Counted from the first letter of the stretch, positions 1 through 9,244 are shown. The stretch: DNA of 64,000 nt from DAOVRD01 sp964521715 (GCA_964521715.1 CAZFSS010000003.1:1-64000); one strand, 5' to 3'. Notes: generated by a model not told the origin, from the sequence alone. Translations and numbers: made by a program.

Positions 1-1
1 G

Positions 2-1651
2 GCCCGCGTTGTGCCGGCAGACTTCGTTGCCTGGCGGGAGGTCAGGCGCTGGCTGCTGCGGGGGGCGGCTGCGGTTGCAGCGCTCGCCGGCCTGGCGGCG
101 CTTCAGCCGTCGTCCGCCTCGCTCTGGATCCAGCGAAACGTGCTGCTTCGCGCGGTCGAGTGGCCGTCGCGGACGAATCTCGCGTTCCTGGAGTTCCCGT
201 CCGTCGCCGCGCGCGGGGAATCCGTGCGCGTGAGGGTGAGGGCGAGCGGCGTCGTGCCCCACAGGGCGCGGCTTGAGGTGCGACGGGAGGATGGGAGTTC
301 GCGGACGCTCCAGATGCAGAGCCCGGACAGGGGCGTCTTCTCCGCCGAGCTGCCCGGCCTGAGCGGGCCTTCGGCCCTCACCGTGCGGGCCGGGGACGGA
401 AGGCTCGGTCCCCTGCGCGTCGACGTGGTGGACCGGCCGGCCGTTGAACGCGCGCAGATGCTCGTCACGCCGCCGCAGTACGTGGGCGGCGGCCCCGTCG
501 AGCTGGAGTGGAGCGCCGCTGAGTTCCAGGTCCCCCGCGGCAGCGCCGTGCGGGTGGTTCTCACGGCGACCGGCCCGATCTCTTCGGCCCGGTGTTTGCT
601 CGACGAGGGAGCCGCATGCCCGCCCGCCCGGATCGATGCGCGCACGGCGGAGTTCGCCTTTGAACTGGACCGGGACGTGGCCTGCGAGTTTGCCCTGGTG
701 GGCGTGCACGGCTTCGAGAGCGCTGAGCCCCTGCGCGCCCGGCTGCACGCCATCCCGGACGCCGCGCCCGAGGTGCGGCTGCTGGCGTCCGGCGTGGGCG
801 ACGTCCTGACTCCCGCGGCGCTGGTTCCGCTGTCCGTGCGTGTGCGGGACGACTACGGCGTTGAGGCCGTCTGGCTCGACTGCCGGCGTGAGGGCACGCG
901 CGGCGCCGAGGATCGCCCCCGGCTGCCGCTGTGGCAGGGGACGGCGCGGCGGGAGTTCGCCGCCGAGCACGTCTTCGACCTGCGTGACTGGGACGTTGAG
1001 GCGGGGGATCGCCTGGTCGTGACCGTGGGCGCGCAGGACAACTGCGGCGTCGGCGAGCCGAATGTCTCCACGAGCCCGCCCATCGCCTTCCGCGTTGCCG
1101 CCCTGCACGAGCTCCTGGCCGCGCTCCTCCTGCGTCAGCAGGATCTGCGCCGCGACCTGGAGCAGGCGATACGATCTGAGAAGGAGATCGCGGACCTGGC
1201 GTCCGCGGCGGACCGCGTCCCTGCGGACGAGGGCGAACTCGAGCGCAGGCAGCGGTCGCTGCCCGACCTCCTGGCGGCCGTGGCAGCCGGATACCGCGAC
1301 GTGCTCCAGCAGATGCTCAACAACCGGGTCCTGCCGGAGCCCGCGTACGGCCGCTACTCGGAGGGCATAGTCGTCCCGTTGGAAGGGATGTCGGCGCCGG
1401 GCGGAGCAATCGCCGCCGCGGCGGACGCGCTTGCGCGGATGCAGCCGAACGCGGTCGCGGCCGATGCCGTGCTTCCCCTCGTGGATGCGTGCGCGGCGGA
1501 CATGGAGCGGGTGCGCGCCCAGATGCTGCTGCTGGAGAACCAGGCGGCTCTGGTTACTTCGGTGGAGGAGATCGCGGGAGACGAGCGCGAGCTTCTGCGC
1601 CGCACCGAACAACGCCAGGCGCGCGTTCTGGACGAACTGCTGGGTGAATAG
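2..1651 (+). CDS. Large envelope protein, DUF4175-like, 5' end outside window
   Basis: The reading frame is open to the window edge, so the annotated start is not the true one; an internal GTG lies at position 11. A hydrophobic segment (about residues 18-38 from that GTG) precedes a long extracytoplasmic part that looks like repeated Ig-like beta domains, followed by an alpha-helical, charged region (roughly residues 370-546) likely to form coiled coils. The pattern of a membrane helix followed by a motif like LWIQRNVLLR and Ig-like domains resembles the DUF4175-type proteins of Planctomycetota, which carry further N-terminal membrane helices that would lie upstream here. The stop codon directly abuts the next start, so the three first genes form one transcription unit. 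Function unknown; a cell-envelope role is inferred from topology only. Confidence 0.6.
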   Translation, partial: ARVVPADFVAWREVRRWLLRGAAAVAALAGLAALQPSSASLWIQRNVLLRAVEWPSRTNLAFLEFPSVAARGESVRVRVRASGVVPHRARLEVRREDGSSRTLQMQSPDRGVFSAELPGLSGPSALTVRAGDGRLGPLRVDVVDRPAVERAQMLVTPPQYVGGGPVELEWSAAEFQVPRGSAVRVVLTATGPISSARCLLDEGAACPPARIDARTAEFAFELDRDVACEFALVGVHGFESAEPLRARLHAIPDAAPEVRLLASGVGDVLTPAALVPLSVRVRDDYGVEAVWLDCRREGTRGAEDRPRLPLWQGTARREFAAEHVFDLRDWDVEAGDRLVVTVGAQDNCGVGEPNVSTSPPIAFRVAALHELLAALLLRQQDLRRDLEQAIRSEKEIADLASAADRVPADEGELERRQRSLPDLLAAVAAGYRDVLQQMLNNRVLPEPAYGRYSEGIVVPLEGMSAPGGAIAAAADALARMQPNAVAADAVLPLVDACAADMERVRAQMLLLENQAALVTSVEEIAGDERELLRRTEQRQARVLDELLGE

Positions 1652-3055
1652 GTGAAGGCAAGGACGACCATCCCCGTGTTGCTGGCTGCGGCCTGCTGGG
1701 CTGCGGCGTCTGTCGCGGCTCAGCCGGCCTCCGACGGCGACCTGGCGGAGTACCAGGCGCGCATAGGCCAGCGCATGGCCGGCCTGGAGCAGCGGCTCCT
1801 GGAGATGGCCGACCTGATCGAGGCCGATCAGCCCGACAGGGCCGAGCGATTGCGGCGGTCCTTCCAACTCAGCAGGGAGCGCCTGATCGTCCCGGGCATG
1901 GACCGCATCGGCTCCCTGCTGGAGCAGGAGCGATACGCCGAGGCCGCTCAACTCGAGCGGCAGATCCTTGACGACCTGGGCCGGCTGGCTGAGCTCCTGA
2001 GCGCCGAGCAATGGGCGCAGGAGCTGGACCGTCTGCGCGACGCCGCGTCGCGCGTCGAAGACCTTCTGCGCGGGCAGTTGGAGACGTTGGAGCGTACGCG
2101 CGGGCTGCTCGGCCCCGGGCAGGAGGCGGCGCGGGACCTGGCGAGCCGTTACGGCGAAGCGTGGGAGGGCCAACGGCGCATCGCTGAGCAGGCCGAGGGC
2201 CTGCATGGGGACATGGGCGGCCTGCCCGGCGCTGACCACGTGGCCAGCGCCATGGCCGCGATGCAGCGCGCCGAGGCGGCCCTGCACGGCCGGGCCGGCC
2301 CGGATGCAGCGGAAGCCGAGTCGAGGGCCGCCGGCTACCTGCAAGCGGCAGCAGCCGCCTTGCGAGAAGCCATCTCCCGGCTCGAGGTAGAACAGCGCGC
2401 GCGCCTGGTGCAGAGGCTGGAGGCCATCCTCCGGGAGATGCTCCAGGAGCAGCAGGCGATCCTGGCGGAGACCGAGTCCATGGAGCGGCTGCGCACGGAA
2501 GCCGGCGGCACGCTCACGCGCGCGCAGTTGCTCGACGTGGCAGCGCTGGCGCGTCGGGAGGACGGTCTGTCCGCCCTGGCTGACGAGGCCCTGGCGGCGC
2601 TTGAGCAGGGCCGGGCGGGCTTCTCGCTGCCTGCCGCGCTCAGGACGGTCAGGGAGGACGTCGGCGCGTGCGCGGACCTGCTGCGGCAGGGGCGCACGGG
2701 ATTCGCCGTGCAGGAGCTTCAACGGGAGGTCATTGGCCTCCTGCAGGGCCTGATCCAGGCGCTTGCCGCTGCGAGGTCCGAGCAGCCGAAGGAGCCGCCG
2801 GAACCACCTCGCACGGAACGGCCCAAGGAAGCCGAGCCCGGCGCGGTCGACGCCGCCATGGAGCTCAGCGTCATGCGGGCCATGCAGGTCTCGCTCAACC
2901 AGCGGACCGTGCGCCTGCATCGGCTTGAGCAGGATTCTGCCGTGCCGCCTGACGAGCTGTCCGCCGGGCGGGCACGGTTGGCGGACGGTCAGGCGAAGGT
3001 CAGGCACGTGCTGGCGCAGCTGCAGGAAGCCTTGCAGCGCTCTGCGAATAAATGA
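1652..3055 (+). CDS. Secreted coiled-coil protein of unknown function
   Basis: The GTG start immediately follows the TAG of the preceding gene, indicating translational coupling. The first 23 or so residues (VLLAAACWAAASVAAQPA) form a signal peptide with a predicted cleavage after the AQ-A region. The rest is almost entirely Glu/Arg/Leu/Ala-rich helix with heptad-like spacing, consistent with a long coiled coil. Near the C-terminus a Pro/Glu/Lys-rich linker separates a last helical part (about residues 395-467) containing an SVMRAMQVSLNQRT-like stretch. No catalytic motif is visible. It probably partners with the neighbouring envelope protein, an inference from operon structure only. Confidence 0.6.
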   Translation: MKARTTIPVLLAAACWAAASVAAQPASDGDLAEYQARIGQRMAGLEQRLLEMADLIEADQPDRAERLRRSFQLSRERLIVPGMDRIGSLLEQERYAEAAQLERQILDDLGRLAELLSAEQWAQELDRLRDAASRVEDLLRGQLETLERTRGLLGPGQEAARDLASRYGEAWEGQRRIAEQAEGLHGDMGGLPGADHVASAMAAMQRAEAALHGRAGPDAAEAESRAAGYLQAAAAALREAISRLEVEQRARLVQRLEAILREMLQEQQAILAETESMERLRTEAGGTLTRAQLLDVAALARREDGLSALADEALAALEQGRAGFSLPAALRTVREDVGACADLLRQGRTGFAVQELQREVIGLLQGLIQALAAARSEQPKEPPEPPRTERPKEAEPGAVDAAMELSVMRAMQVSLNQRTVRLHRLEQDSAVPPDELSAGRARLADGQAKVRHVLAQLQEALQRSANK

Positions 3056-3657
3056 GATATCCATCCCCCAACTCGAGCAGGTGGAGGCCGGCGGCGCCGA
3101 TCTTCGCGCTCGCCGTCTTCATGCTGGCGGCCGCACTGGCAGCCCCAGCGGAGCCCGCAGCGGAGCCCGGAGGGGCGCAGGGGCCGCTCGACGAGCTGAA
3201 CGCGGCGATGCAGGAAGCCCAGGGCCTCCTTGAGCAGGGGGAAACGGGCGAGCCCGTCCAGCGGGTTCAGGAGGACATCGTGCATCGCCTGGACGCGCTG
3301 ATCGCTTTCGCCGAGGCAGGCCTGAGCATGCCGCCGAACCCGAAAGCGAAGGAACGCATGGCCAGGGCGGAACGGCCCGCCGAGACGACCGGTCCGCCTG
3401 AGAAACCGGCGGAGCGCTCCACGCTGCCTGGCGGGACGTGGGCCTACGGCCGCATGCGCGCGCCGGCCGAGGCGGAAGAGGCGTGGCTGCCCCAACTGCC
3501 GCCCACCGAGCGCAAGGCGATCGCTGACGCACTCCGCGCCGGTCGCCTGCCCCCGCGCTACCGCGAGCTGCTGCGCCAGTACAACAGGCGTCTCGCCGAG
3601 GAGGAGCCCGGGGCCGCTGAGCCCGCCGCCGCGCAGCAGGATGGGGGATCCGAATAG
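3052..3657 (+). CDS. Small secreted protein with C-terminal RxLP-type helix
   Basis: The ATG overlaps the stop codon of the preceding gene (ATGA), so translation is coupled. Residues 10-30 form a signal peptide (IFALAVFMLAAALAAPA). A helical segment follows, then a Pro-rich linker and a C-terminal part containing LPPTERKAIADALRAGRLPP and YRELLRQYNRRLAEE. Short C-terminal helices of this kind are common at the ends of proteins in Planctomycetota envelope operons next to DUF4175-type proteins. Function unknown. The stop codon lies in one arm of an inverted repeat shared with the end of the convergent rmuC gene. Confidence 0.6.
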   Translation: MRYPSPNSSRWRPAAPIFALAVFMLAAALAAPAEPAAEPGGAQGPLDELNAAMQEAQGLLEQGETGEPVQRVQEDIVHRLDALIAFAEAGLSMPPNPKAKERMARAERPAETTGPPEKPAERSTLPGGTWAYGRMRAPAEAEEAWLPQLPPTERKAIADALRAGRLPPRYRELLRQYNRRLAEEEPGAAEPAAAQQDGGSE

Positions 3658-3695
3658 CGGGCCCGTCCCGCCCCCGAGGGGTCGGCCCTATTCGG
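3650..3695. terminator. Inverted repeat between convergent genes, possible bidirectional terminator
   Basis: CCGAATAG at 3650-3657 pairs with CTATTCGG at 3688-3695, and the stem continues with GGGCC against GGCCC after a one-base bulge. The TAG stop of the plus-strand gene and the TAG stop of minus-strand rmuC each lie in one arm. No T-tract follows on either strand, so termination is inferred from position. Confidence 0.4.
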
Positions 3696-5052
3696 TCTCC
3701 TCGTCGGGCGGCGTCAGTTTCCGGAGGGACGTGTCGACCGGCTCGACGGTGGCGATGTCATCGCCCGCCGTGACGCCCAGCTCCTTGAACCGGCGGGCGG
3801 TCGGGAAGATCCTGTGCTCCATCGAGCCGACCGCCTGGTTGTATGCCTGGTTGGCGTGCTCCAGGCCCCTGCCCATGTCTGCGATATGACCGGCCAGCGT
3901 CCGCAGCCGGTCGTAGAGCTCCCTGCCCAGGTTGCTTATCGTGAGGGCATTCTGGGCGAGCTGCTCCTGCCGCCATCCGTAAGCCACGGCCCGCAGGAGG
4001 GCGATCAGTGTGGTCGGCGTGGCCAGCACCACGCGGTTGCGCATTCCGTCTTCGATCAGGGACGGGTCCTGATCGACTGCGGCGCCGAAGAACGACTCGC
4101 CCCGGATGAACATGACCACGAACTCCGGGGTCCCCTTCAGCTCGTCCCAGTACGACTTCTTGGCGAGCGCCTCCATGTGGTCGCGCGTCTGCCGGGCGTG
4201 CTCCCTGAGGCAGTGAGCGCGATCCTCGTCGGACTCGGCGGACAGGGCGCGCAGGTAGGCGTCCAGGGACACCTTCGCGTCGATGACGATCTCCCGTCCG
4301 CCCGGCAGATGCACGATCATATCGGGCCGCAGGCGGCCGCCTTCCGCCTCGACCGAGACCTGCTCGTCGAAGTCGCAGTGTTGCGACATGCCGGCCAGTT
4401 CGACGACGCGGCGCAGCCCCAGTTCGCCCCATTGCCCGCGCACCTGCGGCGTCTTAAGCGCGTTGACCAGGCTGCCCGTCTGCTTGCGCAGCTCCTGGTG
4501 CGTCGTGCTGAGCAGCTTGAGCTGCTCCTCCAGGCTGCCGTAGGCCTTCTGCCTGGTCTGCTCGAGGGCGTGGATGCCGTCCTCGTATCTCCTGAGGGAT
4601 TCGCCCAGCGGCTTGACCAGTCCGTCAATGGCCTCCTTGCGCTTGTCGAGGTCGCCCTTGGCCTCGGCGAGCGCTGTCTCCAGCGTCTTTCTGGCAAGTT
4701 CGAGGAAGGCCTGGTTGTTGCTCTTCAGCGCGTCATCGGACAGGGCCTTGAAAGTGTCGGTCAGCCTGGTCTGCGCCTGTTCGAGCAGCCTCTGCTGCTC
4801 CTGCAGGTTCTTGGTGGCCTCGGCGAATTCGGTCTGTGCCTTGACCTTCGCCTCGCGCTCGGCGTCGAGCCTGTTCCGCAGCCCGTGGAAGTCCTCGTCC
4901 GCCTTGGCGATCTGGCCGCGCAGTTCGCCGACCTTCGCCTCGGCGCCGGCGGCCCGCGTCTCGGCGGACCGTCTTGCCCTGAGCGAGAGCGCGTACGCCA
5001 CCGCGCCGCCCATCGCAAGGCCGATCGCAATGCCGACGATTGCTTCGGTCAT
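3688..5052 (-). CDS. rmuC: DNA recombination protein RmuC homologue
   Basis: The protein has one N-terminal membrane helix (AIVGIAIGLAMGGAVAYAL), a long coiled coil (about residues 25-150), and the RmuC core with the motifs RGQWGELGLRRVVELAGM, DMIVHLPGGREIVIDAKVSLDAY (shown here only as landmarks around residues 185-260) and FIRGESFFGAA. RmuC proteins limit recombination at inverted repeats and have a nuclease-like fold; the exact activity is not settled. The start at 5052 was preferred over an upstream in-frame ATG because a GGGGGA Shine-Dalgarno-like sequence precedes it at good spacing. The length (about 454 residues) is normal. It is convergent with the upstream operon and divergent from archease. 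Confidence 0.9.
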   Translation of the reverse strand: MTEAIVGIAIGLAMGGAVAYALSLRARRSAETRAAGAEAKVGELRGQIAKADEDFHGLRNRLDAEREAKVKAQTEFAEATKNLQEQQRLLEQAQTRLTDTFKALSDDALKSNNQAFLELARKTLETALAEAKGDLDKRKEAIDGLVKPLGESLRRYEDGIHALEQTRQKAYGSLEEQLKLLSTTHQELRKQTGSLVNALKTPQVRGQWGELGLRRVVELAGMSQHCDFDEQVSVEAEGGRLRPDMIVHLPGGREIVIDAKVSLDAYLRALSAESDEDRAHCLREHARQTRDHMEALAKKSYWDELKGTPEFVVMFIRGESFFGAAVDQDPSLIEDGMRNRVVLATPTTLIALLRAVAYGWRQEQLAQNALTISNLGRELYDRLRTLAGHIADMGRGLEHANQAYNQAVGSMEHRIFPTARRFKELGVTAGDDIATVEPVDTSLRKLTPPDEETE

Positions 5053-5254
5053 GTGGGATCCCCCGGGGTCCACGGCCGACAGAGCTTACCACGACGGCGC
5101 GGCCGACACAACGGGGAGCGCGGCGGCCCCGGCGAACGCGTGCGGCCAGCCCTCGCCCCCTGTTGCGATGGTTGATTTCGCGGCGCCGATGCAGGATGAT
5201 GGGTTGGCAGGGGGGGCGTGTGAGCGATTCTCTCTTGCGTGGCGTGGGGACAAT

Positions 5255-5692
5255 ATGCACGCGGACCACGGCTTCCGGGCCGGCTATGAGGCGTTCGAGC
5301 ACACGGCGGACGTCGGGCTCAAGGTCCGCGGCCGGACCATGGAGGAGCTGTTTGAGCAGGCGGCCGCCGGCTTCATCGACCTCATGTTCGAGACGAAGGC
5401 GGTCCGGCCCGCGCGCAGCGTGGACGTCAGCGCCCGAGGCGAGGAGTCCGAGGACCTGCTGGTGGCCTGGCTCCAGGAGATCCTCTTCGCCTTCGAGGTG
5501 GAGGGATTCGTGGCGGTCTGCGCGGAAGTGGAGTCGCTGGCCGAGCAGGAGGTGACCGGGAAGCTGTGGGGAGATGACTTCGACGCCGCCCACCACGAAG
5601 TGCGCCTCGTGGTCAAGGCCGTCACGTACCATAACCTGGAGATCAAACGGGCCGGCGACGGCTATGAGGTCAGCGTGGTATTCGACATCTGA
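5255..5692 (+). CDS. Archease, RtcB ligase activator
   Basis: This 145-residue protein carries the archease signature FEHTADVGLKVRG near its N-terminus, a conserved central LLVAWLQEILFAFE segment, and the terminal AVTYHNLEI ... YEVSVVFDI. Archease stimulates RtcB by promoting guanylylation and widening nucleotide use, binding a metal through conserved acidic residues. It stands 42 bases upstream of rtcB, a pairing conserved across archaea and bacteria. The start at 5255 follows GTGGGGA and matches the family length; the longer in-frame extension upstream antisense to rmuC is not credible. Confidence 0.92.
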   Translation: MHADHGFRAGYEAFEHTADVGLKVRGRTMEELFEQAAAGFIDLMFETKAVRPARSVDVSARGEESEDLLVAWLQEILFAFEVEGFVAVCAEVESLAEQEVTGKLWGDDFDAAHHEVRLVVKAVTYHNLEIKRAGDGYEVSVVFDI

Positions 5693-5734
5693 TGCGCCGC
5701 GCCGATCCGTCCCGGCATGATGGAGGTGGACAAC

Positions 5735-7189
5735 ATGGCAGCAAAGGACTACGAACTGAAGCAGGTCGGCCCCTACGTCTGGGAAGTGCCGCCGTTCGGG
5801 CGGATGACAGTGCCGGCCCGGGTCTATGCCAGCGCCGAACTGCTGAAGGCGATAGAGAGCGACAACGCCCTGGAGCAGGCCGTCAACGTCGCTGTCATGC
5901 CCGGCATCGTTCGGGCGTCCTTTGCCATGCCGGACGCGCATTGGGGGTACGGCTTCCCCATCGGCGGCGTGGCCGCCTTCGATCCGGCAAACGGCGGCGT
6001 GATCTCGCCGGGCGGCATCGGCTTCGACATAAACTGCGGCGTGCGGCTGATCCGCACGGAACTGACCGAGAAGGAGGTCAAGCCCAGGCTGGTCGATCTG
6101 GTCAACGAGCTGTTCAGCCAGGTGCCGTGCGGCGTCGGCTCGTCGAAAGCGATCTCCAAGCTGAGCGAGGCCGAGCTTCGCCGCGTCTGCGTCGAGGGAG
6201 CGCGTTGGGCCGTCGAGAAGGGATTCGGCAGGGACGACGATCTCGAACGCACGGAAGCCGGCGGCGCGTTGGACGGCGCCGACCCGGGCGCGATAAGCAA
6301 CAAGGCGACGGCTCGCGGCTGCCCGCAGATGGGCACCCTGGGCAGCGGCAACCACTTCCTTGAGATCGACGTCGTCGAGCAGGTGTTCGACCGGAAGGTC
6401 GCAGACGTCTTCGGCGTCGCCGAAGGCCAGATAGCGCTCCAGATACACTGCGGCTCGCGCGGCTTCGGGCACCAGGTATGCACCGACTACTTGCAGACGA
6501 TGCAGAAGGCGACGCGCAAGTACGGCATCGAGGTGCCCGACCGCCAGCTTGCGTGCGCGCCCCTGGACTCGCCGGAGGGCAAGCGGTACTTTGCTGCCAT
6601 GGCTTGCGCGGCGAACTACGCGTGGGCCAACCGCCAGACGATACTCGCCCTCGCGACGCAGGCGTTCGAGAAAGTGCTCGGCGCGAACAGGGACGCGCTC
6701 GGCATGCGGCAGGTCTACGACGTGTGCCACAACATCGCCAAGTTCGAGGAGCACGACGTGAACGGCGACAGGCGCGTCCTCTGCGTGCACCGCAAGGGCG
6801 CCACGCGCGCCTTCCCGCCGGGCCATCCCGAGTGTCCCGCGCCGTACCGGGACGTGGGGCAGCCCGTGTTGATCCCCGGCGATATGGGCACCGCCTCCTA
6901 CCTGCTGGTGGGGACGGAACTCGCCATGCGCGAGACGTGGGGCAGCACCTGCCACGGCGCCGGGCGCATGCTGAGTCGCAATGCCGCCATCCGAAAGGCC
7001 AAGGGCCGCAGCATCAAGAAGGAGCTCGCCGAGAAGGGCATCTTCGTACGATACGAGGGGAGCACCACCCTTGCCGAAGAGATGCCCGAGGCCTACAAGA
7101 ACGTGGACGCCGTCGTGTCCGTCATGCACGAGGCGGGCATAGCGCGCAAGATAGCTCGCCTGCGGCCGATGGGCGTGGTGAAGGGCTGA
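5735..7189 (+). CDS. rtcB: RNA-splicing ligase RtcB
   Basis: RtcB joins RNA 2',3'-cyclic phosphate or 3'-phosphate ends to 5'-OH ends using GTP and Mn2+. The metal-binding residues are in DAHWGYGFPIG (Asp67) and GFDINCGVRL (Asp99, Cys101), with further histidines in GSGNHFLEID and IHCGSRGFGHQ. The guanylylated histidine would be His407 in the CHGAGR motif, by analogy with characterised RtcB. At 484 residues it is full length. The ATG at 5735 was chosen because GGAGGT lies 7 bases upstream; an ATG pair at 5717 overlaps that site. Together with archease it forms an RNA-repair operon. Confidence 0.95.
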   Translation: MAAKDYELKQVGPYVWEVPPFGRMTVPARVYASAELLKAIESDNALEQAVNVAVMPGIVRASFAMPDAHWGYGFPIGGVAAFDPANGGVISPGGIGFDINCGVRLIRTELTEKEVKPRLVDLVNELFSQVPCGVGSSKAISKLSEAELRRVCVEGARWAVEKGFGRDDDLERTEAGGALDGADPGAISNKATARGCPQMGTLGSGNHFLEIDVVEQVFDRKVADVFGVAEGQIALQIHCGSRGFGHQVCTDYLQTMQKATRKYGIEVPDRQLACAPLDSPEGKRYFAAMACAANYAWANRQTILALATQAFEKVLGANRDALGMRQVYDVCHNIAKFEEHDVNGDRRVLCVHRKGATRAFPPGHPECPAPYRDVGQPVLIPGDMGTASYLLVGTELAMRETWGSTCHGAGRMLSRNAAIRKAKGRSIKKELAEKGIFVRYEGSTTLAEEMPEAYKNVDAVVSVMHEAGIARKIARLRPMGVVKG

Positions 7190-7533
7190 GCCCAGGCGCT
7201 GCGCTGAAAGACTGGGCCGTCTGCCGGGCTTCCGGTGCACAGGGGGGAGGGGGCTGGCCTCCAACGGGGGGAGCTTGCACGCGGAATTTTGCCTTTTTTC
7301 CGATGCTTTTTCGAGCAGGGCGGCGGCGAAGGGCGTTCCGGAGCCTCGCCATAACCAGTTCCCTACGAATGCCTTACGCCAGGGCGCCGCGCCTCGCGCC
7401 TCTTCGCCGTGCAGGGCGGCAGCGAATGTTTTGTCTTTGACCCACCCCTTTGGCTAGTTTAGCGACAGCGCCTTAAGTCGCCTGTGTTTCTCGGTTTGGG
7501 GATGGACTGAAACGCAAAGGGGAGTCGTCGCAG
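7190..7533. other. Intergenic region between rtcB and the LysM gene
   Basis: This 344-bp stretch holds no convincing gene. It contains G-rich runs (around 7241-7272) and two short T runs (about 7290-7312) without a clear stem before them. A TTGACC at 7437-7442 could be a -35 element, but the best -10 at 17 bp (TAGCGA, 7460) is poor. A GGGGAG ribosome-binding site precedes the next gene. Confidence 0.5.
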
Positions 7534-8325
7534 ATGAAGCTGAAAGAAGCCCAACTGCTCGGCATTCTGGCCTTGATCGCCGTGGGCATCATCCTTCTGT
7601 GCCTGTGGGGCGGCGGAGACGCAACAAAGGACACCGAGACCGCCCAATCTGACATACAGCCCGCCCAGGACGTGTCGCTGGAGCCGGACGTGGTCGAGAT
7701 CTATGACAGCGTGACGGCCACGGGCGGCAGGCCTGGGGCGAAGGAAGAGGCGCAGCAGGAGGCGAGCCTCGAGATAGGCGGCACGGCCGTGGCTCCCATC
7801 CCCGAACCCACAGAGGAGTCCAAGATACGCACCGTCATTGAAACGAACGCGCCCGAGGCCATCGGCATCACCAAGAAAGAGGTCGTGGCCGCCAGCGGCG
7901 CATCGGCGCCCGAGCCGGCAAAGCCGCCCACGCGCACGATCCACGTCGTCCAGCGCGGCGAGACGCTCAGCCACATCAGCCAGAAGTACTACGGCACGAG
8001 CCGCAAATGGCGCGTCATCCTCGAGGCGAACAAGGACGTGCTGAGCGACGCCAACCACCTGCGGCCGGACATGAAACTGACGATCCCCGGCATCGAGGGA
8101 GCGGGACCGGCCGTGGCCGTCGCGTCTCGCCCGGCATTGTCCGCTTCCTCCCCCGCGCCCGCGTCCCGAACTTACACCGTCCAGCAGGGCGACACCCTGT
8201 TCCGCATCTCGGTGAAGTGCTACGACGACGGCGCGAAGTGGCGGGACATCCTCAAGGCCAACGAGGACCGCATAAGCGATCCCAAGCGCGACGTGCGACC
8301 CGGCATGACGCTCGTCATCCCTTGA
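7534..8325 (+). CDS. Membrane-anchored protein with two LysM domains
   Basis: An N-terminal helix (LLGILALIAVGIILLCLWGG) anchors or exports the protein. After a low-complexity linker come two LysM peptidoglycan-binding domains, at about residues 131-185 (IHVVQRGETLSHISQKYYGT ... LTIPG) and 212-263 (YTVQQGDTLFRISVKCYDDG ... LVIP). Each has an extended insert (RKWRVILEANKD, AKWRDILKANED), the usual form for LysM in this type of bacterium. LysM binds N-acetylglucosamine in peptidoglycan, so a cell-wall role is likely; no catalytic domain is present. The second domain ends at the stop codon. Confidence 0.8.
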   Translation: MKLKEAQLLGILALIAVGIILLCLWGGGDATKDTETAQSDIQPAQDVSLEPDVVEIYDSVTATGGRPGAKEEAQQEASLEIGGTAVAPIPEPTEESKIRTVIETNAPEAIGITKKEVVAASGASAPEPAKPPTRTIHVVQRGETLSHISQKYYGTSRKWRVILEANKDVLSDANHLRPDMKLTIPGIEGAGPAVAVASRPALSASSPAPASRTYTVQQGDTLFRISVKCYDDGAKWRDILKANEDRISDPKRDVRPGMTLVIP

Positions 8326-8421
8326 GCGACCCGTCCCCGACGCTCCCTGCACGTGCTCCCGCGCGCACGGCTGCGCCCTTCGGTTCGGCTTCCCCGTGTC
8401 ACACCGCGCGCCGCAAGGCCC

Positions 8422-8449
8422 TTGACCCTCCACGCCGTGCTGGTATATT
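8422..8449 (+). promoter_or_regulatory. Sigma70-like promoter
   Basis: TTGACC (8422-8427) and TATATT (8444-8449) are separated by 16 bp, just upstream of the lipoprotein gene at 8503. This matches the vegetative promoter consensus at nine of twelve positions or better. Confidence 0.55.
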
Positions 8450-8502
8450 TGGGACCAGCCGTCCGCTGAGGTCCCCGTTCCTCCCAGCCCAGGAGGTCGC
8501 CG

Positions 8503-9150
8503 TTGCATCCCGGACTGCGCACGCGGCTGTTCGACGGACGCCACCGGCCTAGGGCCTCGCTGGCGCTGGCGCTGATTCTGGTCTGGTCCTGCGGCTGCGG
8601 GATCTTCGGGCCCTCAGACACGACGCTGGTCAGGAGGATGCGTTTCGGCGAGAGCTCCGAGGCCAGACGGGAGGCCCTCGTCGAGCTGCGTGGCCGCGTC
8701 AAGCCGCGCATGCGCCTGGACCTCGAATGGGTGCTGGCGTACGAGCTGGACCCGTCCACGCGCGCCCTCGCCGCGCAGACTCTCGGCGAGCTGGGCGACG
8801 TGCGCTCCGTCGAGCCGCTTCGGGACTCGCTCCAGCGAGACGTGTCCTGGATAGTCAGGGACAGGGCGCTGGGCGCGCTGGGCCGGTTGCTCGGCCCCGG
8901 GGTCGCCGATGATCTCGATCGCGTGCTGCGGGAGGAATCCCGGCCCGAGGTGAGAGTTGAGGCCCTGGAGGTCGGTCGGCAGTGCCTGGCGCAGCAGGCC
9001 CCGGATCGGCTGCGAGAGTTGCTGCTGGCGGGCCTGGCAGATGCATCCGACGCGGTGAAGCTGAAGGCGCACGCAGTGCTGGCCGAATGGACCGGGCTGT
9101 CCGCCGATCCGGACCCCGCTAGCTGGCGCGAGGCCCTGAAGGCAGGCTAA
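8503..9150 (+). CDS. HEAT-repeat lipoprotein
   Basis: The TTG start is supported by AGGAGG six bases upstream. The N-terminus has a basic region, a hydrophobic stretch (LALALILVWSCGCG) and a lipobox-like LVWSC, so the protein is probably lipidated. The remainder consists of helical HEAT-like repeats, for example STRALAAQTLGELGDVRSVE, IVRDRALGALGRLLG and VRVEALEVGRQC. Such repeats act as protein-binding scaffolds. Specific function unknown. It has its own promoter (8422-8449). Confidence 0.7.
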   Translation: MHPGLRTRLFDGRHRPRASLALALILVWSCGCGIFGPSDTTLVRRMRFGESSEARREALVELRGRVKPRMRLDLEWVLAYELDPSTRALAAQTLGELGDVRSVEPLRDSLQRDVSWIVRDRALGALGRLLGPGVADDLDRVLREESRPEVRVEALEVGRQCLAQQAPDRLRELLLAGLADASDAVKLKAHAVLAEWTGLSADPDPASWREALKAG

Positions 9151-9244
9151 GCGCGGCGCCGTTGATCCTCGGCCCCCGGGTCCCGAGCGGGCCGTCCGAC
9201 GGGGCCGGGGGGATGGCCGTGCCCTCTTGCCGCGGAACCGACCG

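Noticed and set aside
4733..7264. 843-codon minus-strand open frame over rmuC, archease and rtcB
   Set aside because: It runs antisense to three well-identified genes and its translation is low-complexity Arg/His/Asp-rich, as expected for a shadow frame in GC-rich DNA.
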